DNA of 59,102 bases from Thermoanaerobaculia bacterium (GTDB lineage Bacteria; Acidobacteriota; Thermoanaerobaculia; Gp7-AA8): positions 1 to 59,102 of the forward strand of contig JADGNX010000003.1 in NCBI GenBank assembly GCA_017883265.1, given 5' to 3'. Below, in pieces: positions 29,988-39,271 of this stretch. Under the pieces are notes generated by a model that saw only the letters and a list, made by a program, of their open reading frames with translations, ran no database searches and was not told the origin of the DNA. The stretch's first letter is position 1; each line of letters starts with the position of its first letter. The position numbers were made by a program, and so were the translations under genes.

Positions 29988-31172
29988 CTATTTTTCGTCG
30001 TCACTCAGCCGGACCAGCTCTCCGGATTTCAGCGTATCAGCCTGTTTGGTGATCAGGCGGTCACCTTCGCGAAGGCCGCTGAGGATCTCGATTCTGTTTT
30101 CACGCAGGGCGCCGGTCGTTACCGCCTTGAGAATGACGCGATGCTGGTCGTTGACCACGGCGACCTTTTTGGGCTGTCCCTCGATGATTGCCGGCAGAGG
30201 CACCCACAGCTTTGCCGGCTCGCGCAGCTCGGCATCCGTCCGCGCCGTCTGGAGAAACGACACGGTCGACGCCATCTCCGGCAGAAGCCGGTCGGATGGA
30301 TTGATGATGGCCACCTTGACCTTGACGATTCCCTTGGAGCGGTCGGCGGTCGGGATGATCTGTCGGAGGAAGCCTTTCCACTTCTGCCCGGGGAAGGCGT
30401 CGACCGAGACTTCCGCCGGCTGCCCTTCGCGCAACTGAGCGAGGGTGTTCTCATTGATGTCGGCTTCCACTTCCAGGGTTCGAAGGTCGACGATCGTGGC
30501 GATGGCTCCGCTGGGCAGCGTTCCTGCGATCTGCCCCATAGTCACCGACGAGATCACCTCTCCCACCTCGGTGTTCTTCGTGGCTACCACGCCGTCGAAC
30601 GGCGCGCGGACGACCATGTCGGTCATGTTGATCCGGATCTGATCGACTCGTGCCCTCATGACCTTCAACTGAGCGTCGGCGCTGTCGAGAAGAGCGTGCG
30701 TCGTCACTCCGTCCTTCCACAGCGCGGCCTGGCGGTTGTATTCGCGCTCCGCTTCCGAGAGTGAGGCCTGAGCCTCGTCGAGCTGAGCCTGCAGGTTCGT
30801 GCTCTCCAGGACTGCCAGAACGTCTCCCGTATGCACTTTGGTTCCGGTGTCGAAGTTGAGGCGAATGACCTTTCCGGAGATCTTCGGCGTGATCTTGGCC
30901 TGCTTATTGGCCACCAGGTAACCCGTGGCGGTGAGGAGCGCCGGATTGGCGACGCTGACGGTCGGCTTGACGAGCACGGTGTCGACGAGCGGCGCTCGCG
31001 ATGGCGCGATGAAGCGCGCATTGATGAAAAGGGCGCCCACGGCCAGAGCCGCCAGGAGAACGATCCAGACGATGATCTTCAGCCAGCTTTTTTCGGGGCG
31101 CCTCGGCTCCTCATCGTGATGAATGCGGAGTGCCGAAAGGTCTCCCCGCGGGCGCTCTGGTGCTACGGTCAT
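29988..31172 (-). CDS. Efflux RND/MacA-type periplasmic adaptor (HlyD family)
   Basis: Single N-terminal TM (IIVWIVLLAALAVGALFI), lipoyl-like GTKVHTGDVLAVLE, VVRAPFDGVV; start set at 31172 (MTVAPERPRGD). Confidence 0.88.
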   Translation of the reverse strand: MTVAPERPRGDLSALRIHHDEEPRRPEKSWLKIIVWIVLLAALAVGALFINARFIAPSRAPLVDTVLVKPTVSVANPALLTATGYLVANKQAKITPKISGKVIRLNFDTGTKVHTGDVLAVLESTNLQAQLDEAQASLSEAEREYNRQAALWKDGVTTHALLDSADAQLKVMRARVDQIRINMTDMVVRAPFDGVVATKNTEVGEVISSVTMGQIAGTLPSGAIATIVDLRTLEVEADINENTLAQLREGQPAEVSVDAFPGQKWKGFLRQIIPTADRSKGIVKVKVAIINPSDRLLPEMASTVSFLQTARTDAELREPAKLWVPLPAIIEGQPKKVAVVNDQHRVILKAVTTGALRENRIEILSGLREGDRLITKQADTLKSGELVRLSDDEK

Positions 31173-31255
31173 TGATCTCCCTCGACGGGTGGCAGGTGGC
31201 GCAATCTTATCAGGACGAGTGTGTTCACAAATCCGGCAGAGTTGACCGTTGCCGG

Positions 31256-32014
31256 TTATCGATTGAGCCAGACGGGCGGGCGTTTCTCGAGGAAAGCCGC
31301 GAGGCCCTCGTTCGCGTCCGTGGTGGCCATCAGCTCGTCGAGGTAAAGCCGCTCGACCTGAGACAGGCGCTTGTCGAAGTCGTCCGCCTGGGCCATCCGA
31401 AAGGCTTTTCTCGCCAGGCGCAGGGACGAGGCGCTGTGCCGTGTCAGCCGCTCGAGCCATGCGGCCGCACTGTTTTCGAAGTCGGCCATGGGAAAGACGA
31501 CGTTGACCATACCGAGCTCGGCAGCTACCGCGGCGCCAATTGATTCTCCACTGAGTAGAAGTTCGAGCCCTTTTCGCGGCGGAAGTTGATGGGAGAGTTG
31601 CCACGCCGCAACAGGGGGAAAAACTCCCAGGGAGATCTCAGGCTGACTGAAGCGCGCCCGGTCGGAAGCCAGGACGAAATCGCAGGCCATGGCGAGCTCG
31701 CAGCCGCCTCCAAGCGCTGCGCCGCGGACCAGGGCCACGGTCACCAGCTCCAGGCGGCTCAGGATCCTGAAGCAGTCGTGGAAGTTCGCCAGCATCAACG
31801 CAACGCGATCGCCGACGTGGTCCTGAACGCTCGCACCCGCCGAGAAGGCCTTCTCTCCGGCCGCATCGATGATGAGCAGATGCCTGTCGTTCCGAACCTT
31901 GCCCAGCGCTTGTTTGAGCTCGCCGAGAAGCTCGATGTCGAGGATGTTGTGGGGTGGAGCATCGAGCGTGACGCGGTAGGCCCGCTCGTCGACTGCAAAC
32001 CGGATCTTCGTCAT
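31256..32014 (-). CDS. Enoyl-CoA hydratase/isomerase family protein
   Basis: Crotonase fold: FSAGASVQDH, VRGAALGGGCELAMACDFVLASDRARFSQPEISLGVFP. Confidence 0.88.
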   Translation of the reverse strand: MTKIRFAVDERAYRVTLDAPPHNILDIELLGELKQALGKVRNDRHLLIIDAAGEKAFSAGASVQDHVGDRVALMLANFHDCFRILSRLELVTVALVRGAALGGGCELAMACDFVLASDRARFSQPEISLGVFPPVAAWQLSHQLPPRKGLELLLSGESIGAAVAAELGMVNVVFPMADFENSAAAWLERLTRHSASSLRLARKAFRMAQADDFDKRLSQVERLYLDELMATTDANEGLAAFLEKRPPVWLNR

Positions 32015-32040
32015 AGTCGCGAATTATGCATCGGGGGATA

Positions 32041-34842
32041 TCAGCGCGCTGCGTGTCTCTTCACTTTCGGCTCTTGCGCGACGGTCGACCAGACCTCGAG
32101 AGAGCGTTCGGTGAGCAGGTAGAAATATCCCGGCCGGGAGGCGACCGACCGGATAGCGGAAGGAATCGCCGGGGTGGCGTTCGCCCGCCAGTTGACCGGA
32201 CCATCGATCGCGTAGAGCTGCGGGGCATCCGTCCGTCCTGCTATCAGGGCGCAGCTGCCATCGATCCGCACGCTTTGTCCGAACGACGACGTGGCGGCCG
32301 GGATCGCCACCTGTCGCATCGGTAAGAGCTCGGACTCGGCGAAGGCGTAGAGCTTGTCGGCCAGCAGGTACACCGTCGCCACTCCTGGCGCGTAAGCGAC
32401 CGAAGCCGGCGGCGTGGCCGAGAGTCCAGCTGTCGAGAAGCTGTTAGAGAGCGATGGATGGAATGGATCGCCGATATCGAAGATGCGAAGCTCGCCGGGC
32501 AGATCGAAGAGCGCATACGCTCGCGAGTTGCCCCCCGTGCTGCTGATGGCGACGTCGATGACGGCGCCGGTCAGGGTCATCGCGGTCGGCACCAGCGCGC
32601 TGTTCCGCGGATCGAAGATGGTCGTGACCTTCTGGCAAGGGCCCGGCACGCAGCCTTTGGATACCGAGACCCAGATCGCTCCTCCAACGTTGTAGACGGA
32701 AAGCGGGAGGGCATCCCGGGCGCTGTCGACGACCAGTTCCGAGAGAACGACGCCCGTGGCCGAGAGGAGCGAAAGCTTTCCTGATCCGCCCAGGACGACA
32801 AAGCCGCGCGGGATTGCGGCGACATCGATGATCCCCTGCACGCCTGAGAGCCCGAGGAAGTCGTAGGGAAGGCCTCCGCCCTGAAGAAACGAGTAGGAAT
32901 CGACTGATCCGCGATCGAGAAGTCCGAGCCGGTCGGCGCTCACGGTCACCTTGCTGTAGTTGGCGTTTTGCGAGGCGATTCCGGTTGACGCTGGTTGCTG
33001 GCTGGCCGTCTTCCAGTTGACCGTGGCGAAGGAGTCGCTGGTCAGCGCGGCAGCAGTCGTTCCACTCTCGTCGACCGCGATCGCCACGGGCACAGGCGGA
33101 AGGGCCAGAGTCCTTGTCAGGGCGCCGGAAGCGATGTCGAAGACCTGCACGCCGCTGTCGGTGAGGAGAAACAGCGTCGAGCCTGCCAGCGCCAGCTGGG
33201 TGCCGAAGGCCCCGACGCTGCCGGACAGGATCCTCGTCGACGGCGTGGCGCCGGTGAAATCGACCACGTTCAGGCCGCGGAAAGTCAGCGCCGCGACACG
33301 TCCCAGCGAGAGGCTGATGCCGCTCGTGGCCGCTCCTGCGAAGGTGGCGGTCTGTGGAGTCGTGGTCGGGTCGCCGGTTGCGAAGTAGCGGATCGTCGTG
33401 GTGCCGTCGTCATTGATATTGCCGAGAGCGAGAGCAATTGGTGTTCCGTTCAATGTTTCCGAACGCGCCACAAAGGAGGGAGACGACGGGGTGGGAACGC
33501 GGGTGGCGATCGATTCTGCCTGCGTCACCGGCGCTGACCAGAGAACGCGGTCGGAAGTCACGGCGTATACGTTGGTCCCGATCAGCACGGCCGAGCGGAT
33601 GCTGCTGAGCGGAACGTTCGAGACGACCGTCGGGGTCGCAGCGATCGTGGACCAGAGCGTCATGTCGCTATCGGTCGAAGTCAGCAGGAGGCCGGGCAAG
33701 GCGTCGCGCACGATCTCAGCCTTGCCGGAGGACCATTGGCGCAGTGAGGTGACGCCTGAAGTACCGATCGACAGTTCCTGGAGGGCTGTCGTTCCGGCGA
33801 CGAAGGCACTGGTGCCGACGACGCGAAGCGAGCTCAGACCGGGAAACGGAAAACTGCGGATCGGATACGGCGGCCTGAAGGCGGCGATGTCGAACGAGCG
33901 CAGGCCGGCATCGCCGGCAGCCACATAAGCCTTGTCGGCTGTTGTGACGATCCGAAAAACGCGGTTGGAGTTGCCCGCGCCGGCCGGCAGGTCGGCGGCG
34001 AAAAGGTTCACCGGCGTCGGTGTCGAGAGGTCGAGTGCGCGCAGCCGGAGATCCGCTCCCGCCGTGAGAGCAACGCCTCCGGAGATCGAGCCGAGCTCAG
34101 TTACTGCCGTCGCGAACGGTGTCCCGAGCGGTGTCCCGAGCGGTGTCATCTGAGAGCCCGAGACGCTGAAGGTCTGTGTCTGGAAGCCGTCGGAAATGAA
34201 GAGCTGTCCGTTGTGTGCGTTGACTGAGAGCGGGCGCGGAAAGGTGGAGAAGGAGCCGATGCGTATCGCCGTACCGGAGTCTATCGAGAACACTTCGACG
34301 GACGAGTCGCCATCGATCACGTAGAGAGCATTGCCGAGCGTCGCCAGCGAGACGGCGGCTCCGGTGGATGTCTGCAGAGTGGAAGGGCCCTGAACTACCG
34401 ACGGATGCTGTGGTTCGACCAGGCTCACGACGCTCAAGCCGTTCGAGGCCCCCACGAACAAATACGATCCGCTGAGTAGCATGTCGTTGATGGTGCCGCC
34501 GAGGTCGGCGATCTCGGTGGCCAGCAGACGGCTGGAGTCTTTCGTTACTCGATAAAGGACGCTCCCGCTTCCAACCAGAGCGTAGCCGCTGGTGGCTCGC
34601 ACGGAAGTAGTCCGTCCGGCGATGGCCAGCGATCTCCGGAGGACCGGCGGATCGTTCGTGGCGTCATACAGCGCCACGCCGTAGCCGGTGGCAGCCCAGA
34701 GATCGGTGCCATCGACGGCGATGTCGTAGATGGTCGAGCGGAACTGGCCGGAGGAAATGGGGACAAAAGCGCAGTCGGACCTCAGCCGGAGAGGAAGGGA
34801 TAGCAGCACACCGAAAATGAGGAGTACACGCCCGCGCATCAC
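32041..34842 (-). CDS. Secreted beta-propeller-like protein (LVIVD-like repeats)
   Basis: Signal peptide; repeated blade-like modules such as GLSVVSLVEPQHPSVV, DIAAFRPPYPI, LRIFDIGDPFHPSL. Confidence 0.65.
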   Translation of the reverse strand: MMRGRVLLIFGVLLSLPLRLRSDCAFVPISSGQFRSTIYDIAVDGTDLWAATGYGVALYDATNDPPVLRRSLAIAGRTTSVRATSGYALVGSGSVLYRVTKDSSRLLATEIADLGGTINDMLLSGSYLFVGASNGLSVVSLVEPQHPSVVQGPSTLQTSTGAAVSLATLGNALYVIDGDSSVEVFSIDSGTAIRIGSFSTFPRPLSVNAHNGQLFISDGFQTQTFSVSGSQMTPLGTPLGTPFATAVTELGSISGGVALTAGADLRLRALDLSTPTPVNLFAADLPAGAGNSNRVFRIVTTADKAYVAAGDAGLRSFDIAAFRPPYPIRSFPFPGLSSLRVVGTSAFVAGTTALQELSIGTSGVTSLRQWSSGKAEIVRDALPGLLLTSTDSDMTLWSTIAATPTVVSNVPLSSIRSAVLIGTNVYAVTSDRVLWSAPVTQAESIATRVPTPSSPSFVARSETLNGTPIALALGNINDDGTTTIRYFATGDPTTTPQTATFAGAATSGISLSLGRVAALTFRGLNVVDFTGATPSTRILSGSVGAFGTQLALAGSTLFLLTDSGVQVFDIASGALTRTLALPPVPVAIAVDESGTTAAALTSDSFATVNWKTASQQPASTGIASQNANYSKVTVSADRLGLLDRGSVDSYSFLQGGGLPYDFLGLSGVQGIIDVAAIPRGFVVLGGSGKLSLLSATGVVLSELVVDSARDALPLSVYNVGGAIWVSVSKGCVPGPCQKVTTIFDPRNSALVPTAMTLTGAVIDVAISSTGGNSRAYALFDLPGELRIFDIGDPFHPSLSNSFSTAGLSATPPASVAYAPGVATVYLLADKLYAFAESELLPMRQVAIPAATSSFGQSVRIDGSCALIAGRTDAPQLYAIDGPVNWRANATPAIPSAIRSVASRPGYFYLLTERSLEVWSTVAQEPKVKRHAAR

Positions 34843-34874
34843 GGTGTCATTTTACACGGCGGGCGGCAGCATCA

Positions 34875-35945
34875 TTACAGCAGGCCGGCGATATCGAGCG
34901 CCTTTCGTACGTACGAAGGGTGCGGAACCGCTGCCAGTCGCTTTGGATCGACCCAGAAGAAATCGCCGGGTCCGTCAGCGACGTTCTCCGGCTCCGAGGC
35001 CAGGACGTTGAACTGGATTCGGCGGTTCGTGATGGTGTGTCGAAATCGGCCGAGCCTCGGGCCGGGCGGAAGCGACGCTCCGGCTGACTGGAAGAGGCCG
35101 GGGGTCTGGGGCAGATGGTACATGCCGGCCATGAGTGGCCCGGTGGCCGCCTCCATCAGGACCGATCCGTCTGCCGATTGGACGACGAAGAGATCGATTT
35201 TCAGCGCCCGAGTCTCGGCCGGGGCGCGACGGACAGGCAACCGCTCCGCTTCGCCCGAAGCCCGTCCGTGACAATGGTCCTGAAGGGGACAGGAGGTGCA
35301 TCGCGGAGCGCGCGGCGTGCAGAAGAGCGCGCCGAGCTCCATGAGGCCCTGATTGAGATTCCGGGGAGATCTCGCGGCACCGACCAGCCGCGCTGCCAGG
35401 GCCCAGGTCTGTCGTGTAAAGACGGCCGAGCCGAAAGGATCTTCGATCTGCTCGAGCCGGGCGATGACGCGTGCGACGTTCCCGTCGACGATTGCCGCCC
35501 TCTCGTCGAAGGCGATCGAGGCGATCGCGCCCGCGGTGTAGCGTCCGATTCCGGGTACCGCGCGCAAAGCCTCGATGTCTCGCGGCAGACGGCCTTCGTG
35601 ATGCCGCATGAGGTGTCTGGCGCCTTCTCGCAACATGCGCGCGCGCCGGTAGTAGCCCAGTCCCGACCATGCGGCGAGAACCTCGGACTGGCTCGAGTGC
35701 GCCAGCGTGGCCACGTCCGGAAAGCGCTCGAGGAACCGGTGAAAGTGCCGATCGACGACGACCTCCATCCTGGTCTGCTGCAACATGACCTCGGAGATCC
35801 AGATCTGATAGGGATCGTAGGCCGCGCGCCATGGCAGCGCGCGCTGAGACGCCTTGAACCACTGCTCGACTCCTCGCGCCACGGCCAGGAGCCGGCGGTC
35901 TTTCGCGTTCGGCGCAGGCCGCTGGGCGTCGGAGATCGGAGGCAT
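34875..35945 (-). CDS. mutY: A/G-specific adenine glycosylase
   Basis: ALPWRAAYDPYQIWISEVMLQQTRMEVV, AVPGIGRYTAGAIASIAFDERAAIVDGNVARV, 4Fe-4S Cys cluster CTPRAPRCTSCPLQDHC. Confidence 0.95.
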   Translation of the reverse strand: MPPISDAQRPAPNAKDRRLLAVARGVEQWFKASQRALPWRAAYDPYQIWISEVMLQQTRMEVVVDRHFHRFLERFPDVATLAHSSQSEVLAAWSGLGYYRRARMLREGARHLMRHHEGRLPRDIEALRAVPGIGRYTAGAIASIAFDERAAIVDGNVARVIARLEQIEDPFGSAVFTRQTWALAARLVGAARSPRNLNQGLMELGALFCTPRAPRCTSCPLQDHCHGRASGEAERLPVRRAPAETRALKIDLFVVQSADGSVLMEAATGPLMAGMYHLPQTPGLFQSAGASLPPGPRLGRFRHTITNRRIQFNVLASEPENVADGPGDFFWVDPKRLAAVPHPSYVRKALDIAGLL

Positions 35946-35989
35946 ACCGCTTGTATTATAGTTTCCGTCAACTTCCCTGGAGGTCAGCG

Positions 35990-36784
35990 ATGGATGAGGC
36001 AGCGCAACCAGTGCAGCCTGACGGCGAGCAGGGAAAGTATGTCTACTGCATCATCAGGAGCGAGTCTCCCCACAGCTTTGGCGCAGTCGGCATCGGCCGC
36101 CGCAACGATCAGGTTTACACCGTCCATTACAAGGAGTTTGCGGCGGTCGTCTCCAACTGCCCCCTGATCGTCTTCGATCCCACGCGCGAGAATGCTCTTG
36201 CTCACGAGCACGTGAACGAGTTGGTCATGAAGGACTTCACAGTGCTGCCGATGAGCTTCGGAACGGTCTTTCGCACCGAGAACGACATTCGCGAGTTCCT
36301 CAAGGGTACCTACGAAGCGCTCAGCGATGTGCTCGGGAAGATGGAAGGGAAAATCGAGTTCGGCCTCAAGGTGAACTGGGACAAGGATGCCGTAATCCGG
36401 GAACTGGAGCATGATGATGAGGAGATCCGCCGTCTGAAGGAAGAGATCTTCTCGAGCACGAGCAGCTCGAGCTACTTTTCGCGCATGCAGCTCGGGCGGG
36501 TGGTGGAGTCGGCGCTTCAGGCGCGTGCCGACTCGTACGTCAGCGAGATCTACGAGAGCCTGCGCGACGCGGCGATCGCGTCGCGCTCCAACAAGCCGAT
36601 CGGCGACAAGATGATCCTGAACGCCGCATTTCTAGTGGCACGTGAGAAGACGCGCGCCTTCGACGAGCAGATCTCCGACATCGCCAGAAAATACGAGAAT
36701 AAGCTGTCATTTCTCTATACCGGTCCCTGGCCCCCGTACAACTTCGTAAACATCCGTTTGAAACTGGAGCGCGCGGAGAGATGA
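35990..36784 (+). CDS. Gas vesicle protein GvpF/GvpL family (copy 1)
   Basis: GKYVYCIIRS N-terminus, VLPMSFGTVFRTENDIREFL, FLYTGPWPPYNFVNIRLKLE C-terminus; RBS GGAGGT upstream. Confidence 0.92.
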   Translation: MDEAAQPVQPDGEQGKYVYCIIRSESPHSFGAVGIGRRNDQVYTVHYKEFAAVVSNCPLIVFDPTRENALAHEHVNELVMKDFTVLPMSFGTVFRTENDIREFLKGTYEALSDVLGKMEGKIEFGLKVNWDKDAVIRELEHDDEEIRRLKEEIFSSTSSSSYFSRMQLGRVVESALQARADSYVSEIYESLRDAAIASRSNKPIGDKMILNAAFLVAREKTRAFDEQISDIARKYENKLSFLYTGPWPPYNFVNIRLKLERAER

Positions 36785-36805
36785 CTCGAAGCGGCGACCA
36801 ACAGC

Positions 36806-37129
36806 ATGTTCCTTATCGATGACATTCTGATGCTTCCGTTCAAGCTGCCCGTGGCCGGCTTCAACTGGGTCATGAGACAAATCCAGACGATGGCCGATGA
36901 AGAGCTTCTGAACGATCAGGCCTGGAAGGAGAGGCTCATCGAGTTGCAGATGATGCTGGAGGTGGGCGACATCTCCGAGGAGCAGTTCGCGGCGGAAGAG
37001 GCGATCGTCTTCCTGCAACTTCGCGAGATCCGCGCGCGCCGCGAGGAGATAGCCCGTCATGCTGCCGCCTCTCGCGGTGAAGAGGAGCCTGAGAGCGCGA
37101 TCGGCATCTACACCGGTTACGGCAAGTAG
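36806..37129 (+). CDS. gvpG: Gas vesicle protein GvpG
   Basis: MFLIDDILMLPFKLPVAGFNWVMRQIQTMADEELLN...LIELQMMLEVGDISEEQFAAEEAIVFLQLREI. Confidence 0.93.
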   Translation: MFLIDDILMLPFKLPVAGFNWVMRQIQTMADEELLNDQAWKERLIELQMMLEVGDISEEQFAAEEAIVFLQLREIRARREEIARHAAASRGEEEPESAIGIYTGYGK

Positions 37130-37156
37130 GCCGGGATAACGCGCTCCCGCCCGCCC

Positions 37157-37286
37157 CGGCGGCCGAAAGCGACCGCCGCTCCACTGGGCGCCGGTTCAGT
37201 GGAGGGGCGCCCGCTCACGGGCGCCCGCGCGCGAACCGGGGCTGCTTCCAACCCGTCCCGGCGGCCGAAGCGACCGCCGCTCCACT
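37157..37286. repeat. Dispersed palindromic repeat, two tandem copies of core CGGCGGCCGAAGCGACCGCCGCTCCACT
   Basis: Core at 37157-37185 (one extra A) and 37259-37286; the second belongs to an ~89-bp unit 37198-37286 with AGTGGA...TCCACT ends, homologous to 42009-42095. Confidence 0.85.
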
Positions 37287-37313
37287 GTCGGTTGTAAGCT
37301 TCGATATCCATCC

Positions 37314-39188
37314 GTGAGCCTGCCTCGAGACAGAACCGCCGAGCTGCGCCGGGCGATCGACGAGATCGCCGGCCGGCGCATCATTCTGGTCGGAGGAAAA
37401 GGGGGAGTCGGCAAAACGACGATCGCTTCTCTCGCCGCTCTCCATCTGGCCCTCAGCCGCAGAGTCGTACTCTTTACGACCGATCCTGCATCGAACCTCG
37501 ACGACCTGTTCGCGTCAGCCACCGTGGACAACCTGACGATCGAGAAGGTCGATGCGGATCGGCTTTATCGACGATTCCTGGAGCGGAACCTGTCGTCGTT
37601 TCTCGAGCTCGGCGACCGCGGAACGTACCTGGAAAAGGAGGAGCTGCAACGTTTCTTCGAACTGGCTCTCCCCGGCATCGATGAGTTGATGTCGTGGATG
37701 AGAATCGGAGAACTGGCCGAAGAGGATCCCGGCCGCCTCGTCATGGTCGATACCGCACCCACCGGGCATACGCTCCGGATGCTGGGCTCCGGAGCGCACT
37801 TCCTGCAACTGGCCTCGGCACTCGATGCCATGCAGGCCAAGCACCGGAACATGGTCCGCCAGTTCACGCGGCGCAATAGCCGTGACGCCATGGACTCGTT
37901 CATAGACGCCTTTCGCCTGGAGGGAGAGAAGAGGCTGGCGTTGCTTCGCGACGCCGCCAGCACCGCGTTCATTCCCGTCCTGCTCTCGGAGCCGTGGGTG
38001 GTGGAGCAGTCGCTGAGGTTGATCGCGGAGCTTCAATCCGAGGGAATCGCCATTCCGTTCGCCATCCTGAATCGCAGTGCGGATGACGAGGGGTGCCAGA
38101 AATGCAGCGCGCGCCAGGAACGCGATCGGGCAGCGCACGCGTCGTTAGGGTCGCTCCTGGTCACCGACGCACCAAGGTCGTGTGTGCCGCTGGATACGAT
38201 CGCCAGACTCACCGCGTTTCTCCGTGGCGACCTCCCGGAGAACGGGAACGTCGTCGATGTAACCCCGGGAGGTGGCGTAACTGCCGAAAAGCGATTGATC
38301 CTTCCTCCCCGGGCCAGACTCCTTTTCGTGGCCGGGAAAGGAGGAGTAGGGAAGACGACCGCAGCGGCGGCGATCGCCAGCCAGCTCGCCCGCGAGAATC
38401 CAGACCGGCGGTACACGGCGATCTCAGTTGATCCGGCGCACACCCTTCCGTCCGTGTTCGCGGATCAACCTCCGCCGGAGAACCTGACGATCGAAGCGAT
38501 CGACACACGTGCGCGTTGGCGGAGCTTCCGCGAGTCTCTGGGAGAAGAGATCGAGCGAGCCGTCGATGCGCTGACTCCGGGGAACATCTCGCTGGCCTAT
38601 GACGCTGATGCGATGCGGAAGCTGCTGGAGATCGCCCCGCCGGGGGCAGACGAGCTCTTCGCCATCAGCAGGATGGCCGATCTTCTGGCCGACGAGTCGC
38701 AGGCCATGATTGTCGTCGACACGGCCCCGACCGGCCACTTCCTCCGCCTTCTCGACCTCCCGCAGAGCGCAGGCGACTGGGTACGCGAGCTGATGCGGAT
38801 CCTTCTCCGCTATCGGCAGATCGTTCCCGCCGGGTCTCTGGGAGAGGACCTCGTCGCAGCATCGCGCTCGCTGCACGCGCTCGAGGCTGCGCTTCACTCG
38901 GAGCGCTCGGCGGTTGTGGTGGTCTGCCGTCCGGAGAGGATCGTAGTCGCCGAGACCGAGCGGCTGATCGCGGAGATCGCCCGTCGCGGCATGACCCTCG
39001 GCGGCGTGATTGCGAACTACGTCACCCCCCTCATCGATTGCCGCTGCGACCGCATCTCCAGAACCTATGAGCTCGAGGTGCTGGCGACAATCGACCAGGC
39101 GCATCTCATCCTGATAGGACGCCGCGATGCACCGATCGAGGAGCCCGGCGATCTTCCGGAGTTGCTCGAGACCGACAACCCCGCTTGA
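37314..39188 (+). CDS. Tandem-domain ArsA/Get3-family ATPase embedded in the gas vesicle cluster
   Basis: Two deviant Walker A motifs (GGKGGVGKTT, AGKGGVGKTT), two DTAPTGHxLRxL switch motifs, CxxC in first half (EGCQKCSARQ), CRC in second half (DCRCDRISRTYE). GTG start. Confidence 0.92.
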   Translation: MSLPRDRTAELRRAIDEIAGRRIILVGGKGGVGKTTIASLAALHLALSRRVVLFTTDPASNLDDLFASATVDNLTIEKVDADRLYRRFLERNLSSFLELGDRGTYLEKEELQRFFELALPGIDELMSWMRIGELAEEDPGRLVMVDTAPTGHTLRMLGSGAHFLQLASALDAMQAKHRNMVRQFTRRNSRDAMDSFIDAFRLEGEKRLALLRDAASTAFIPVLLSEPWVVEQSLRLIAELQSEGIAIPFAILNRSADDEGCQKCSARQERDRAAHASLGSLLVTDAPRSCVPLDTIARLTAFLRGDLPENGNVVDVTPGGGVTAEKRLILPPRARLLFVAGKGGVGKTTAAAAIASQLARENPDRRYTAISVDPAHTLPSVFADQPPPENLTIEAIDTRARWRSFRESLGEEIERAVDALTPGNISLAYDADAMRKLLEIAPPGADELFAISRMADLLADESQAMIVVDTAPTGHFLRLLDLPQSAGDWVRELMRILLRYRQIVPAGSLGEDLVAASRSLHALEAALHSERSAVVVVCRPERIVVAETERLIAEIARRGMTLGGVIANYVTPLIDCRCDRISRTYELEVLATIDQAHLILIGRRDAPIEEPGDLPELLETDNPA

Positions 39189-39271
39189 GCAACTGAGGCG
39201 CCGAATCAGTTTCTGCCTTCTGCGATTACCTGCCGGTTGCCTCCTTCGTTTCGATACGGCACACTGAATCG

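Noticed and set aside
37314-39188. Arsenite efflux ATPase ArsA as part of an arsenic-resistance operon
   Set aside because: No arsB, arsC, arsD or arsR nearby; the gene is embedded among gvp genes.
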